From the NCBI RefSeq assembly GCF_013487865.1, contig NZ_CP047409.1, forward strand, positions 930,001-994,000: a stretch of DNA of 64,000 bases, read 5' to 3'. Positions 45,001 through 53,255 of the stretch are shown here, in pieces. The stretch comes from Lactobacillus johnsonii (GTDB lineage Bacteria; Bacillota; Bacilli; Lactobacillales; Lactobacillaceae). The position numbers were made by a program, and so were the translations under genes. The notes under the pieces were generated by a model. The model was not told the origin of the DNA and searched no databases. It was given only the letters and a program-made list of their open reading frames with translations. Each line of letters starts with the position of its first letter. Position 1 is the first letter of the stretch.

Positions 45001-45638
45001 ATCCTATGGATACTGAACTTGAAAATTCACGTCTTATTTCTTCAAGCAATCGATATCTACAACCGATTGATGAAACTCCCGTATTTTTAGAAAAACAGAA
45101 ATTTACTGGAGCAGAGATCGGAACAGCCATGCACTTAGTTTTACAATATTATGATTATCAGAGTGATAAAACTGAGTTAAATTTAGAACAAGAAATTGAA
45201 GAACTTGTAGAATTAGGTAAATTAAACCCATTGATGGTGCCACATTTATCAATAGAGGCCTTAAATTGGTTTGTGATGAGTGAATTTGCGTCAGAATTTT
45301 GGCAAAAACCAGAAAAATTACATAGAGAAAGTCAATTTTCAAGCTTAGTGAATGCTAGTGAACTGTTTAACGATTTTTCTGACTCAGCAGCCAAAATTTT
45401 AGTTCACGGAACAATTGATGGATATTTTGAAACAGACGAAGGTTTAATTTTATTTGACTATAAAACTGATTTTGTTGACAAAACTCATGAAGAACAAGCT
45501 ATAGACGAAATTAAGCAAAAATATACTGGGCAACTACGTTTATATGAACAAGCATTAAATGAAATATCGGGAAATAAAAAGGTAATTGGAAAATATTTAA
45601 TTTTGCTTGACGCAAGGAAAGTGGTCCCAGTAGACTAG
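42024..45638 (+). CDS. addA: ATP-dependent helicase/nuclease subunit A (RexA/AddA)
   Basis: This 1204-residue UvrD-family helicase-nuclease has Walker A ILVSASAGSGKTTVLVERVL at about residue 19-38, the DEYQDVN Walker B/DEXX region, GDIKQSIYGFRQARPDLFL, the SF1 motif VKLMTIHASKGLEFPVVFV and motif VI LYVGLTRAQQKL. A C-terminal RecB nuclease domain ends with GLILFDYKTDFV. The start is TTG 42024, directly after the addB stop, with GGTG upstream. Helicase and nuclease activities of RexAB process broken DNA ends at Chi-like sites for recombination. Confidence 0.95.
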   Translation: MTQFTKEQNQAINDYGKDILVSASAGSGKTTVLVERVLKRILSGTPVSSLLIITFTKAAAREMKERIKQKISDQIEKEPNNQFLRSQLLDVDTANISTIDSFCLDIIRRFYYVIDLDPQFSVLTDETQAELLKERALHEIEIEYLENNDQRFQDFYDNFSGDRDAEGARNLLLQLYNTAVTEPNYEKFLNNLPNSYQIQDDLIGSDLWQSHIKPLLVKEIKDLQTEIRQLFENPQMENPDLVKVKENYDIFTSRLEQFLNTLEDDHSYNEIRASLMNCKFEKNIRKSKKWSEESLETYQESQKLKSDLNDQLKKIFANFFVVEEKEQVSILKKSEKLVKTIVDAEKKLIKRFGQLKREQNLIDYSDMEQFAFSILTTDTSNAHIAQEYYQEKFNEILIDEYQDVNALQENIIAAIKKKGQNNLFMVGDIKQSIYGFRQARPDLFLSKYHAYGQNDDSEKIILSDNFRSTKRVTKTVNSLFNPILTANFGGIDYKKEGQLQFGASYYPTDLPTANEYIFTDKKQTQASLEENFGDEMDFSEIQMVIARIKQLKEENFQVWDRKTQLKRPLEYSDIAIITRTRSDNLQVMQEFAKADLPLFVTDAQNYFQTFELVMIMNYLRLIDNPQQDIPLVAVLRSPLFNFKEPELAQIRVKTRSGNFYNALTSFASVNSDLGQKCKNFLQQLESLRSFAATHRISELIWSIYERTHLLEIVTGLPNGQQRRVNLESLYERATSYESAGFKGLYQFISFIERMRKNQKDLAQPLLSDKADNAVKLMTIHASKGLEFPVVFVMGLGHKYQTRDLSGNFTISKDGLGLTIKEKDYRIDSLVKSLADVEKRQQMLEEEARILYVGLTRAQQKLILVASVSDMETKQKKWESEIDQKTNILPLIRKINAQSPLDFLGPKLEQKHEFDQTIEDMTLALEEQDKIYYLKFAVQSISEENIEQKENTQKLSSKMNDVVKSLYNFEYPFSDATKTTAYQSVSEIKKVFNDPMDTELENSRLISSSNRYLQPIDETPVFLEKQKFTGAEIGTAMHLVLQYYDYQSDKTELNLEQEIEELVELGKLNPLMVPHLSIEALNWFVMSEFASEFWQKPEKLHRESQFSSLVNASELFNDFSDSAAKILVHGTIDGYFETDEGLILFDYKTDFVDKTHEEQAIDEIKQKYTGQLRLYEQALNEISGNKKVIGKYLILLDARKVVPVD

Positions 45639-45662
45639 AAACAGAATAGAAGGGAGATTATT

Positions 45663-48479
45663 ATGAAAAAAGCCTTTACAGATGATGTTTTTGCGGTCGT
45701 CGATCTTGAAACTACAGGCACCCAGCGCAATCAAGGCGATCATATTATTCAATTTGGTTGTGCAATCATCAAAAAGCGTAAGGTAGTAAAAACATATTCA
45801 TTCTTAATCAATCCTCATCGTGAAATCCCTCAAGCTGTTGAAAATTTAACTCATATTAGTAATGAAGACGTTGCTAAGGCTCATGATTTTAGTTACTATG
45901 CATCAAAGATACGAAAAATCTTAGAAAATACAATTTTTGTTGCACATAATGTAAATTTTGATCTTCCGTTTTTAAACTATGAGCTTGTAAATGCGGGCTT
46001 AGAGCCACTAACTGGAAAAGCAGTTGATACGGTGGAATTAGCACAAATTGCTTTTCCAACTTTTCCATCTTATAAATTACGAGATTTAACAGCTCGTTTG
46101 AGAATTAAACACTTAAATCCGCACCGAGCTGATTCAGATGCACTAGTAACAGCAAAATTACTACTAAAAGCAATTAAGAAACTGGAAAATCTTCCTCAGG
46201 CAACTCTCAATACTTTGACTTCCTTATCAAAAGGATTGCTACGCGATACTGACTATATTTTTTATGAAATTGGTCAAGTTGCTCGGCAGACTAAGAGACC
46301 ATTGCCTAAAGATTTGATTCAGGTAAAACATTTAATCCTGAAAAAGCAAAATGTAGCTTCACGTCGTAATGATGTAGCAAGTCCTGGCTCATTTCCTCAA
46401 AGCGATGAAGAAAAGAAAGAATTATTTAAAAAGAATCTCCGCTTTAGACGGGGACAAGTTAGTCTAATTAATAGACTACACGACTTTGTTTATAGTGACT
46501 CAGATAACTCATTAGTTGTTGAAGCACCAAATGGAAGCGGAAAAACCTTTAGTTACTTAATGGCTTATGCATACGAGCTATATTCAGGTAGAAAATTAGT
46601 CGTAGCAACACCCACTAAGGTTTTACAGGAGCAAATTCTAAAGCAGGAAATTCCGCAACTTTTGCGAGTTACTCATTTAGATTTAGATGCCCAAATTGTT
46701 AAGTCAAGCAGCCATTATTTAGATTTAGATGGATTTTATAATTCTCTTTATCAGACTGATAATCCGATTCAGCAAACTTTAATTTTACAAATGGGGATTT
46801 TGATCTGGCTTACTGAAACAGAAACAGGTGATTTAGATGAGCTCCAGTTAACTAACTATCAGGCTCCTCTTTTTGCGGCAATTGAACATCCCGGAGATGC
46901 GAGAATTGGAACAGCTTTTGCCGAGTATGATTTCTGGAATTTAGCACGTAGTAGACAAGAACAAGCTGATATTTTAATTACTAATCATGCCTATTTAGCT
47001 AATCACTATATGGACTCAATTTGGGGCCAGAATCCTTTCCTAGTTGTTGATGAGGCGCATCGTTTTGTTGAAAATGTAGCAAGTTCACGAAACGATTCAC
47101 TCCAATTTGAAAGTTTCTGGGGAATGTGTAGTCATTTGCGTAACCTGCTTTTTTATGCAGAAGATAGTGCTAAGGCACGTTTTGGTAATAATTTAGAATT
47201 CAAATTAATCCTAGATAAACTTGAAAAAGATACGAATGATTTAATCCATTCTATTAATAAGATTCAAGAAGCTCTTTACGATAATCGAAAATTTGCTACC
47301 AGTTGGGAAGAGAAGCGCCAAAATGCTATTAGTCTCGGATTTCAGGGACAAGATTTGTTTAACAGTATTAAGCATTTCAAGCATTTGTTAAATCTTATGC
47401 AAGACAATATTGAAATTGTGCGCCAAGAGACTAATCAACTTCTATTTTTGCTATATCATCAACAAAAAAATCTTTTAACGAGCGACGATGTTTTAATAAG
47501 AGATCTTCAAGAAGAAATAGATCAGTTAGATTATTACTCAGAACAAAACTATCTTTTACTTGATCAATTAAGCGACCCTAAAAAGTTAGATCATGAAGGA
47601 TTTGTTTTAGAAATAAGCAATGAAGATGACCCACTATCAACTAATTTAACTTGGTTAACACTTGATCCTGAAGAAGAAGTTAAACAGTTATATCATTACT
47701 TTGATAAAAAACTATTTATTTCAGCTACTTTAGCAGAACAAGACGACTTCTCATACACTATTAAAAAACTATATTTAGATCCTAAAAAGACACTCACTTA
47801 TCGAGCAAAACCTTCTTTCAAAGTTGAAAAGCATTTAAAAGTATATGCACTTTCAGATAATAATGCGCCGGAGGATCCAAACAGTCCGGAATATGAAACA
47901 TTTATTAGTACTTTACTTACTCAAATTAAAGACTATAAGCATGTGTTAGTTTTATTTACTAATTTAGATGTTATCCGCGATGTTTTTAGTAGACTAAGTG
48001 AAAACAGTAATGCTTTAAAGGACTACGAAATTTTAGCTCAAGGCTTAACTGGTTCTAATGAAAAAATTGCTAAACGTTTCGGAATTGCTGAAAAAGCCAT
48101 TTTACTTGGAGCAAATAGTTTTTGGGAAGGAATTGACTTTAAACATAATGGGGTAGATCTTGCGATTGTTACTCGTTTACCTTTTGAGTCACCAGATCAA
48201 CCCGAAGTAAAATTACGAACAGAATGTTTAAAAAAGCAGGTTGGAGCTGATAAAATTTTTGAAGTTGATACACTACCACGAGCAATTTTAAGATTTAGGC
48301 AGGGATGTGGTCGCCTGATCAGAAATGAGCGTGATCATGGAGTCTTTGTAGTTTTAGATCAACGAGTTTGGAATAAATCTTATGGCGAACATTTTTTATC
48401 AGGACTACCTGTGAGTGCTAAAAAAGTTAGCAAGCAACAACTACTAAATGTTTTAAGGAATAGTAAGCAGAATGAATAA
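45663..48479 (+). CDS. dinG: DinG-type helicase with N-terminal exonuclease domain
   Basis: This 938-residue protein starts with a DnaQ-like 3'-5' exonuclease domain with a complete DEDDh set: Asp14 and Glu16 (VVDLETTG), Asp100 (HNVNFDL), His154 and Asp159 (HRADSDA). From about residue 260 a superfamily 2 XPD/DinG helicase follows, with Walker A EAPNGSGKTFSYL near 287-299, the DEAH box VVDEAHRF, and the later FRQGCGRLIRNERD. The cysteines of the E. coli DinG Fe-S cluster are absent, as in other Firmicutes DinG. It lies in the conserved dinG-ypmB-asnS-dnaD-nth neighbourhood and overlaps the tseB gene by 8 bases. Confidence 0.94.
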   Translation: MKKAFTDDVFAVVDLETTGTQRNQGDHIIQFGCAIIKKRKVVKTYSFLINPHREIPQAVENLTHISNEDVAKAHDFSYYASKIRKILENTIFVAHNVNFDLPFLNYELVNAGLEPLTGKAVDTVELAQIAFPTFPSYKLRDLTARLRIKHLNPHRADSDALVTAKLLLKAIKKLENLPQATLNTLTSLSKGLLRDTDYIFYEIGQVARQTKRPLPKDLIQVKHLILKKQNVASRRNDVASPGSFPQSDEEKKELFKKNLRFRRGQVSLINRLHDFVYSDSDNSLVVEAPNGSGKTFSYLMAYAYELYSGRKLVVATPTKVLQEQILKQEIPQLLRVTHLDLDAQIVKSSSHYLDLDGFYNSLYQTDNPIQQTLILQMGILIWLTETETGDLDELQLTNYQAPLFAAIEHPGDARIGTAFAEYDFWNLARSRQEQADILITNHAYLANHYMDSIWGQNPFLVVDEAHRFVENVASSRNDSLQFESFWGMCSHLRNLLFYAEDSAKARFGNNLEFKLILDKLEKDTNDLIHSINKIQEALYDNRKFATSWEEKRQNAISLGFQGQDLFNSIKHFKHLLNLMQDNIEIVRQETNQLLFLLYHQQKNLLTSDDVLIRDLQEEIDQLDYYSEQNYLLLDQLSDPKKLDHEGFVLEISNEDDPLSTNLTWLTLDPEEEVKQLYHYFDKKLFISATLAEQDDFSYTIKKLYLDPKKTLTYRAKPSFKVEKHLKVYALSDNNAPEDPNSPEYETFISTLLTQIKDYKHVLVLFTNLDVIRDVFSRLSENSNALKDYEILAQGLTGSNEKIAKRFGIAEKAILLGANSFWEGIDFKHNGVDLAIVTRLPFESPDQPEVKLRTECLKKQVGADKIFEVDTLPRAILRFRQGCGRLIRNERDHGVFVVLDQRVWNKSYGEHFLSGLPVSAKKVSKQQLLNVLRNSKQNE

Positions 48480-48966
48480 ATATGTAAAAAAAGGACTTAA
48501 AATCACTGGAATTGTGGTTGGGGTTTTGGCAGCAATTTATCTATGTCTTTGTATTGTGTTTTATATTGCAACTAAGCCAGCAAGTGATACAGTTAAAGAA
48601 ACTAATAAGGTTGCCCTTGAAAAGACCCCAATTACTACAGTTACCAAGAACTACCATTTAAGTCGTAGCGTTGAGAGTAATAGTTTAGAAGGAATGAGTA
48701 AGAAGGGTAAAAAGTATTACTTCATTTATCTTCCAAAAAGTAAAAAAGCTTACCTTTATCAAGCAAATAAAGGTAAAAGTGAAGAGCAGATTTTAAAGAC
48801 TTTTAATGATGAACATCCTGAACACAATAATCCTAAATGCCAGCTAGGTTGGTATAAGGGGATGCCAGTTTGGGAAGTAACATATAAAAAGAAAAATGGT
48901 AATTATGGCTATGTTCTTTATGATTTTAGAAATGGAAAAGAAGTAGTCTATGCGGACAATTTATAA
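48472..48966 (+). CDS. tseB: DUF5590 protein, TseB/YpmB-like
   Basis: This 164-residue protein has one N-terminal transmembrane helix (about residues 10-33, ITGIVVGVLAAIYLCLCIVF) and an extracellular PepSY-like domain with YHLSRSVESNSL, YFIYLPKSKKAYLYQ and PVWEVTYKKKNGNYGYVLYD. It corresponds in position and architecture to B. subtilis YpmB (TseB), a partner of class A/B penicillin-binding proteins in cell elongation. The gene overlaps dinG by 8 bases and precedes asnS, just as in Bacillus. Confidence 0.85.
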   Translation: MNKYVKKGLKITGIVVGVLAAIYLCLCIVFYIATKPASDTVKETNKVALEKTPITTVTKNYHLSRSVESNSLEGMSKKGKKYYFIYLPKSKKAYLYQANKGKSEEQILKTFNDEHPEHNNPKCQLGWYKGMPVWEVTYKKKNGNYGYVLYDFRNGKEVVYADNL

Positions 48967-48971
48967 ATTTG

Positions 48972-49001
48972 TTAAACTAAAGAGTGATTTTTTAGTATAA
49001 T
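48972..49001 (+). promoter_or_regulatory. Promoter of asnS
   Basis: TTAAAC at 48972-48977 and a perfect TATAAT at 48996-49001 with an 18-base spacer, 34 bases before the asnS ATG. No T-box leader is seen. Confidence 0.5.
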
Positions 49002-49034
49002 AAAGTTAAATTTAATTAAAAAGGTTGGTAAGTA

Positions 49035-50333
49035 ATGACAGAATTAATCTCAATTAAAGATTCTTCTAAACATGTAGACCAAGAAGTTAAAATGCATGTT
49101 TGGTTAACTGATAAACGATCAAGTGGTAAGATTATCTTCTTACAATTACGTGATGGAACAGCATTTTTCCAAGGGGTTATTCGTAAGAATGATGTTTCTG
49201 AAGAAGTTTTTGAAGCAGCTAAATCTTTGCGTCAAGAAGCTAGTTTTTACATCACTGGTACTGTTCACGAAGATAAGCGCTCACACTTTGGCTATGAAAT
49301 TCAAATTTCAGATTTAGAAATTGTTTCTAACAACGAAGGTTACCCAATTGGTAATAAGGAACATGGTGTTGATTTCTTACTTGATAATCGTCATTTATGG
49401 TTAAGATCTAAGCGTCCATTTGCTATTATGCAAATTAGAAATACTATGTTTAAAGCAACTATTGATTTCTTCGAAAAAGAAGGATTCATTAAGTTTGATG
49501 CTCCTATCTTTATGCACTCTGCTCCAGAAGGCACTACTCAATTATTCCACGTTGAATACTTCAACAATGATGCTTACTTGTCACAATCTGGTCAATTGTA
49601 TGGTGAAGCTGGTGCGATGGCTTACGGAAAAATCTTTACTTTTGGACCAACATTTAGAGCAGAAGAATCTAAGGGCCGTCGTCATATGACAGAGTTCTGG
49701 ATGATGGAACCAGAAATGGCATGGATGCACCAAGACGAATCTTTAGATATCCAAGAAAGATACTTGTCTTACATGGTTAAACAAGTCCTTGAAAATAATG
49801 AATATGAATTAAAGATCTTAGGTAGAGATCCTGAAAAATTACGTCCAACTACTGAAGGTAACTTTACTCGTCTTTCATACGATGATGCTATTAAAATGCT
49901 TCAAGAAGCCGGTCGTGATATTAAATGGGGTGACGACTTTGGTGCACCTGACGAAGGATATATTTCAGAACAATTTGATCGTCCAGTCTTCATCGTTAAC
50001 TACCCAACTACAATTAAGCCTTTCTACATGAAGAAGAATCCTGATAATCCTAAAGAATACTTATGTGCTGATGTAATTGCACCTGAAGGATATGGTGAAA
50101 TTTTTGGTGGTTCTGAACGTGAAGGTAACTACGAAATTTTGAAACAACAAATTGAAGAAGCAGGTCTTAATTTAGAAGATTACCAATGGTACCTTGACTT
50201 GCGTAGATTCGGTGGTGTTCCTCATTCTGGATTTGGTATGGGATTTGAACGTACAATCGCTTGGATTTGTAAGTTAGATCACATTCGTGAAGCTATTCCA
50301 TTCCCAAGATTGATCAACAGAATGCAACCATAA
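49035..50333 (+). CDS. asnS: Asparaginyl-tRNA synthetase
   Basis: This 432-residue class IIb synthetase has an N-terminal OB-fold with [20 protein letters not shown], motif 2 [20 protein letters not shown] and motif 3 [17 protein letters not shown]. It charges tRNA-Asn with asparagine using ATP. Codon choice is slightly different from its neighbours, with more C-ending codons, as expected for a highly expressed gene. It has its own promoter and a terminator after it, despite conserved synteny with dnaD and nth. Confidence 0.96.
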   Translation: MTELISIKDSSKHVDQEVKMHVWLTDKRSSGKIIFLQLRDGTAFFQGVIRKNDVSEEVFEAAKSLRQEASFYITGTVHEDKRSHFGYEIQISDLEIVSNNEGYPIGNKEHGVDFLLDNRHLWLRSKRPFAIMQIRNTMFKATIDFFEKEGFIKFDAPIFMHSAPEGTTQLFHVEYFNNDAYLSQSGQLYGEAGAMAYGKIFTFGPTFRAEESKGRRHMTEFWMMEPEMAWMHQDESLDIQERYLSYMVKQVLENNEYELKILGRDPEKLRPTTEGNFTRLSYDDAIKMLQEAGRDIKWGDDFGAPDEGYISEQFDRPVFIVNYPTTIKPFYMKKNPDNPKEYLCADVIAPEGYGEIFGGSEREGNYEILKQQIEEAGLNLEDYQWYLDLRRFGGVPHSGFGMGFERTIAWICKLDHIREAIPFPRLINRMQP

Positions 50334-50360
50334 TCGATAATCTAATATTATAAATATAAA

Positions 50361-50390
50361 AAGTTGAACTATTTTAGTTCAGCTTTTTTT
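50361..50390 (+). terminator. Hairpin terminator after asnS
   Basis: Arms AAGTTGAAC (50361-50369) and GTTCAGCTT (50377-50385) with one wobble, followed by seven T residues including the arm end. Confidence 0.8.
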
Positions 50391-50404
50391 GAAAGGAAAA
50401 TTAT

Positions 50405-51049
50405 ATGGCATCTTTTTCGGCTATTCAAAATGAAGGTTTTACGGTTATTTCTAATAGTCTTTTACGTTACTATCCCTCTTTAAAAATATCTGAAACTGAA
50501 GCAATGTTATTATTGCAGCTAGAATCTTTCAAACAGGAGAAAAAGTTTTTCCCTAGCGATAACGATTTATCAGAGAGAATGAATTTATCTCCGATTGAGA
50601 TTTCCCAGCTAATTCAAAATTTAATTGATAAGGACTTAATTGAATTGGGGCAAAAAAGGGATGGGGAAGGTCGTATAACTAATTTTTATGATTTAAATCA
50701 TTTATATCAGAAATTAGATACACTTATTGATGAGAGAGAAGAAAATTATCAAGATCAAGCTAGTTTCAAAGCTGCGCCATCTAATCAACAATCCGCAAAT
50801 CCAATTCAAGAATTGGTAAGACAATTTGAGATAGAATTTGGCCGTTTATTGAGTCCAATTGAAAAACAAGAAATTGCTGCTTGGATTAATATTGATCACT
50901 ATAACCCAGAAATAGTCAAATTAGCCCTTAGAGAAGCTATTTTAGCGCAGGTATATAATTTTAAATACGTTGACAGAATATTACTAAATTGGCAACGCCA
51001 TGGTCTTACTACTCTAGATCAAATTAAAAACTTTCTTCAAAGAAACTAG
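50405..51049 (+). CDS. dnaD: DNA replication initiation protein DnaD
   Basis: This 214-residue protein has a winged-helix N-terminus (SETEAMLLLQLESFKQEKKF, SERMNLSPIEISQLIQNLIDKDLIELG) and the C-terminal DnaD domain with FEIEFGRLLSPIEKQEIAAWI and the YNFKYVDRILLNWQRHGL motif that contacts DNA. In Firmicutes it loads the replicative helicase with DnaB and DnaI at the origin and in restart. It precedes nth with a 10-base gap, as is conserved in Bacilli. Confidence 0.94.
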   Translation: MASFSAIQNEGFTVISNSLLRYYPSLKISETEAMLLLQLESFKQEKKFFPSDNDLSERMNLSPIEISQLIQNLIDKDLIELGQKRDGEGRITNFYDLNHLYQKLDTLIDEREENYQDQASFKAAPSNQQSANPIQELVRQFEIEFGRLLSPIEKQEIAAWINIDHYNPEIVKLALREAILAQVYNFKYVDRILLNWQRHGLTTLDQIKNFLQRN

Positions 51050-51059
51050 GTAACTAATT

Positions 51060-51689
51060 ATGGAAGAATTATTATCAGATGATGAAGCACGGTTGGTTTT
51101 AAAAAGGATTCTTTCTTTGTATCCCGATGCTAAAGGTGAATTGAATTGGGATACGAAGTTTCATTTATTATGTGCTGTTTTAATGAGTGCCCAAACCACT
51201 GATAAAATGGTTAATAAAACTACGCCTAAATTCTTTAAAGACTACCCAGACAGTGCCGCTTTAGCCCAAGCAGATATTAAAGATATTGAGAATCACATTC
51301 ATACAATTGGCTTATACCGTACAAAGGCTAAGCATTTAAAAGAGACGGCTCAAATTATTACCGAAAAATTTGATGGTCAGATTCCGAAAGACAAAAAGAT
51401 TTTAATGACCTTACCGGGCGTAGGAGAAAAGACAGCTAATGTTGTTTTAGCAGAAGGATTTAAAGTACCAGCAATTGCAGTAGATACACATGTCTCTCGT
51501 ATTTCTAAACGATTTAATATCGTTAGTGCAAAAGCGACTCCCCACGAAGTTGAGGAGCGCCTGGAAGAATTGTTGCCAAAAGAAGAATGGATTCATACAC
51601 ATCATGCGATGATTTTATTCGGCAGATATACAATGCCAGCACGTACTAAAAATCAAGATCCGTATTCTTTCTTACCACCATTAAACTAA
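51060..51689 (+). CDS. nth: Endonuclease III (Nth) lacking the Fe-S cluster motif
   Basis: This 209-residue DNA glycosylase/AP lyase removes oxidised pyrimidines. The helix-hairpin-helix LPGVGEKTANVV carries the catalytic Lys124, and AVDTHVSRIS carries the conserved Asp142. The usual C-terminal C-x6-C-x2-C-x5-C iron-sulphur loop is missing: after RYTMPARTKNQD the protein ends PYSFLPPLN with no cysteine. The active site is intact, so function is expected without the cluster. It is followed by a terminator that is now split by an insertion sequence. Confidence 0.93.
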   Translation: MEELLSDDEARLVLKRILSLYPDAKGELNWDTKFHLLCAVLMSAQTTDKMVNKTTPKFFKDYPDSAALAQADIKDIENHIHTIGLYRTKAKHLKETAQIITEKFDGQIPKDKKILMTLPGVGEKTANVVLAEGFKVPAIAVDTHVSRISKRFNIVSAKATPHEVEERLEELLPKEEWIHTHHAMILFGRYTMPARTKNQDPYSFLPPLN

Positions 51690-51701
51690 CCAATAAATAA
51701 T

Positions 51702-51731
51702 AAAAAAGATCCTCGAAGTCGTTTTAATGAC
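51702..51731. terminator. Left half of the nth/pbp1A terminator, split by the IS element
   Basis: AAAAGATCCTCGAAGTC (51704-51720) can pair with GACTTCGGGGATCTTTT (53226-53242), which now lies on the far side of the insertion sequence. Joining the two halves with one copy of TGAC rebuilds a 17-base-stem terminator with loop GTTTTAAT that would serve both nth (plus) and pbp1A (minus). Confidence 0.75.
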
Positions 51732-51786
51732 TGAAGTGCCTCATAATTGTTAGACATAAAATCTAATAATTATGAGGTGTTTTTTT

Positions 51787-52320
51787 ATGACCAAATATTC
51801 GACTGAATTAAAAATTGAAATTGTTTCCAAATATTTAAATCATGAAGATTCAATAAAAGGTTTAGCTAAACAATATAATATTCATTGGACTCTTATTCGT
51901 AGGTGGGTTGATAAGGCTAAGTGTCAAGGTTTAGCTGCCTTATCTGTTAAACATACTAAAACTACTTATTCTTCTGACTTTAGGCTAAATGTGGTACGCT
52001 ACTATTTAACACATTCTATTGGAGTTTCAAAGGTAGCGGCTAAGTTTAATATTAGTGATTCTCAAGTATACAATTGGGCTAAAAAGTTCAATGAAGAAGG
52101 ATATGCTGGGCTGCTGTCTAAACAGAAAGGTCGGCCTAGGAAAGTGCCTAAAAAGAGTAAGAAGACAACTAAAAAGTTAGAACTTAGTGAAAAGCAAAAG
52201 TATAAAGAAAAAATTCTTAAGCAGGAAGCTGAATTAGAAAGACTTAGAGTGGAAAATCTTGTCTTAAAAAAAGTGGCTGCCCGATATCCACGTTATCCAA
52301 CAAACAAAAAACACAATTAA
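51787..52320 (+). CDS. IS3-family transposase OrfA
   Basis: The 177-residue protein starts at ATG 51787 (GAGGTG seven bases upstream; an upstream in-frame start at 51772 lacks a site). It has two helix-turn-helix units of the same kind: KYSTELKIEIVSKYLNHEDS with RRWVDKAK, and SSDFRLNVVRYYLTHSIG with VYNWAKKFNEEG. A coiled-coil stretch follows (KQEAELERLRVENLVLKK), the leucine zipper typical of OrfA. The frame ends downstream of the A7 run at 52266-52272, where -1 slippage would fuse it to orfB. Confidence 0.88.
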   Translation: MTKYSTELKIEIVSKYLNHEDSIKGLAKQYNIHWTLIRRWVDKAKCQGLAALSVKHTKTTYSSDFRLNVVRYYLTHSIGVSKVAAKFNISDSQVYNWAKKFNEEGYAGLLSKQKGRPRKVPKKSKKTTKKLELSEKQKYKEKILKQEAELERLRVENLVLKKVAARYPRYPTNKKHN

Positions 52321-53188
52321 TACAGGATATTCGGGCAAAACACCATCAAATTAAACTTAAGGTCTTATTTAAAGTGCTTAAATTAAATAGAAAGACTTAC
52401 TATGACAATGTAAAAAATAGAATTAATCAAGCTGATAAGTATGCTTTAGTAAAAGAGAAGATTCAAGAAATCTATTATGGCTATGAAGGACAAGAAACAT
52501 ATGGTTATCGTCCTATGTGGGGAGCGTTAAGAGATGAAGGATTTAAATTTTCTCTAGAAACAGTACGTAAGTTAATGAGAAGTTTAGGAATAAAAACAAC
52601 AATTTATCATAAAAATACTGGTAAATATAGTTCGTATAAGGGTAATGTAGGAAAGAAGCACCAAATATCCTAAATCAAACTTTTGATGAAACTATCCCCT
52701 ATAAAGTTCTTCATACCGATGTAACCGAATATAAACTAACTAACGGCAAGAATGTTTATATTTCTCCTGTAGTAGATGAAGCTTCTTTGGAGATTCTAGC
52801 TTGTGCAGTAAGTTACTCTCCTGAAATGAAAACTATTTATAATATGCTAGATGAACTAGCAGATAATCTTCCACCAGGAGCTGCTCCTATCCTTCATTCA
52901 GATCAAGGCTTTCAATATCAGAATCCAGGCTATCAGGCTCGACTAAAGAAAATGAATATAATTCAAAGCATGTCCCGAAAAGGAAATTGTCATGATAATG
53001 CACCAGGAGAAACGATATTTAATCTAATGAAGAGAGAAAAACTGAATCGACTTAAGATTGGAAGTTTAGAAGAGATGAAGGAAATTCTGAAAGATTATAT
53101 TTATTGGTTTAACAATGTTAGAAGATCAAACAAATTAAAATACACGACTCCTGTAAAATACAGAAATCGTGTATTATCAAATCTTTAA
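52272..53188 (+). pseudogene. IS3-family transposase OrfB, frameshifted
   Basis: In the -1 frame from the slippage site the sequence reads KTQLIQDIRAKHHQIKLKVL, then the HTH_21-like YGYEGQETYGYRPMWGAL, but stops at 52671-52673 after VGKKHQIS. A shift near 52650 resumes APNILNQTFDETIPYKVLHT and the integrase core: first Asp in HTDVTEYK, second in HSDQGFQYQ, and the Glu in HDNAPGETIF. All three DDE residues survive but lie downstream of the break, so the element is probably immobile unless trans-acting copies exist. Confidence 0.8.
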
Positions 53189-53255
53189 AATTTTATAAAT
53201 GTCTAACTTTTCTATGGCACTTCATGACTTCGGGGATCTTTTAGCTTAACTTCAA

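Larger units (their letters stand above)
51732..53224 (+). mobile_element. IS3-family insertion sequence (IS150-like), 1493 bp
   Basis: The ends are inverted repeats TGAAGTGCC (51732-51740) and GGCACTTCA (53216-53224); further in, GTTAGACAT is mirrored as ATGTCTAAC. TGAC flanks both ends (51728-51731 and 53225-53228), a 4-base target duplication that shows recent insertion. It encodes a two-HTH orfA and an orfB with DDE motifs in another frame, joined by a run of seven A residues suited to -1 ribosomal slippage. It inserted in the terminator hairpin between nth and pbp1A. Confidence 0.9.

Noticed and set aside
48967-49034. Possible T-box leader before asnS.
   Set aside because: The gap is only 68 bases and lacks the T-box sequence and a terminator/antiterminator pair; a plain promoter explains it.
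51704-53242. AAAAGATCC-x-CGAAGTC read as the outer inverted repeats of the IS element.
   Set aside because: These outer arms are the original nth/pbp1A terminator stem. The true IS ends are TGAAGTGCC/GGCACTTCA, flanked by a 4-base TGAC duplication.
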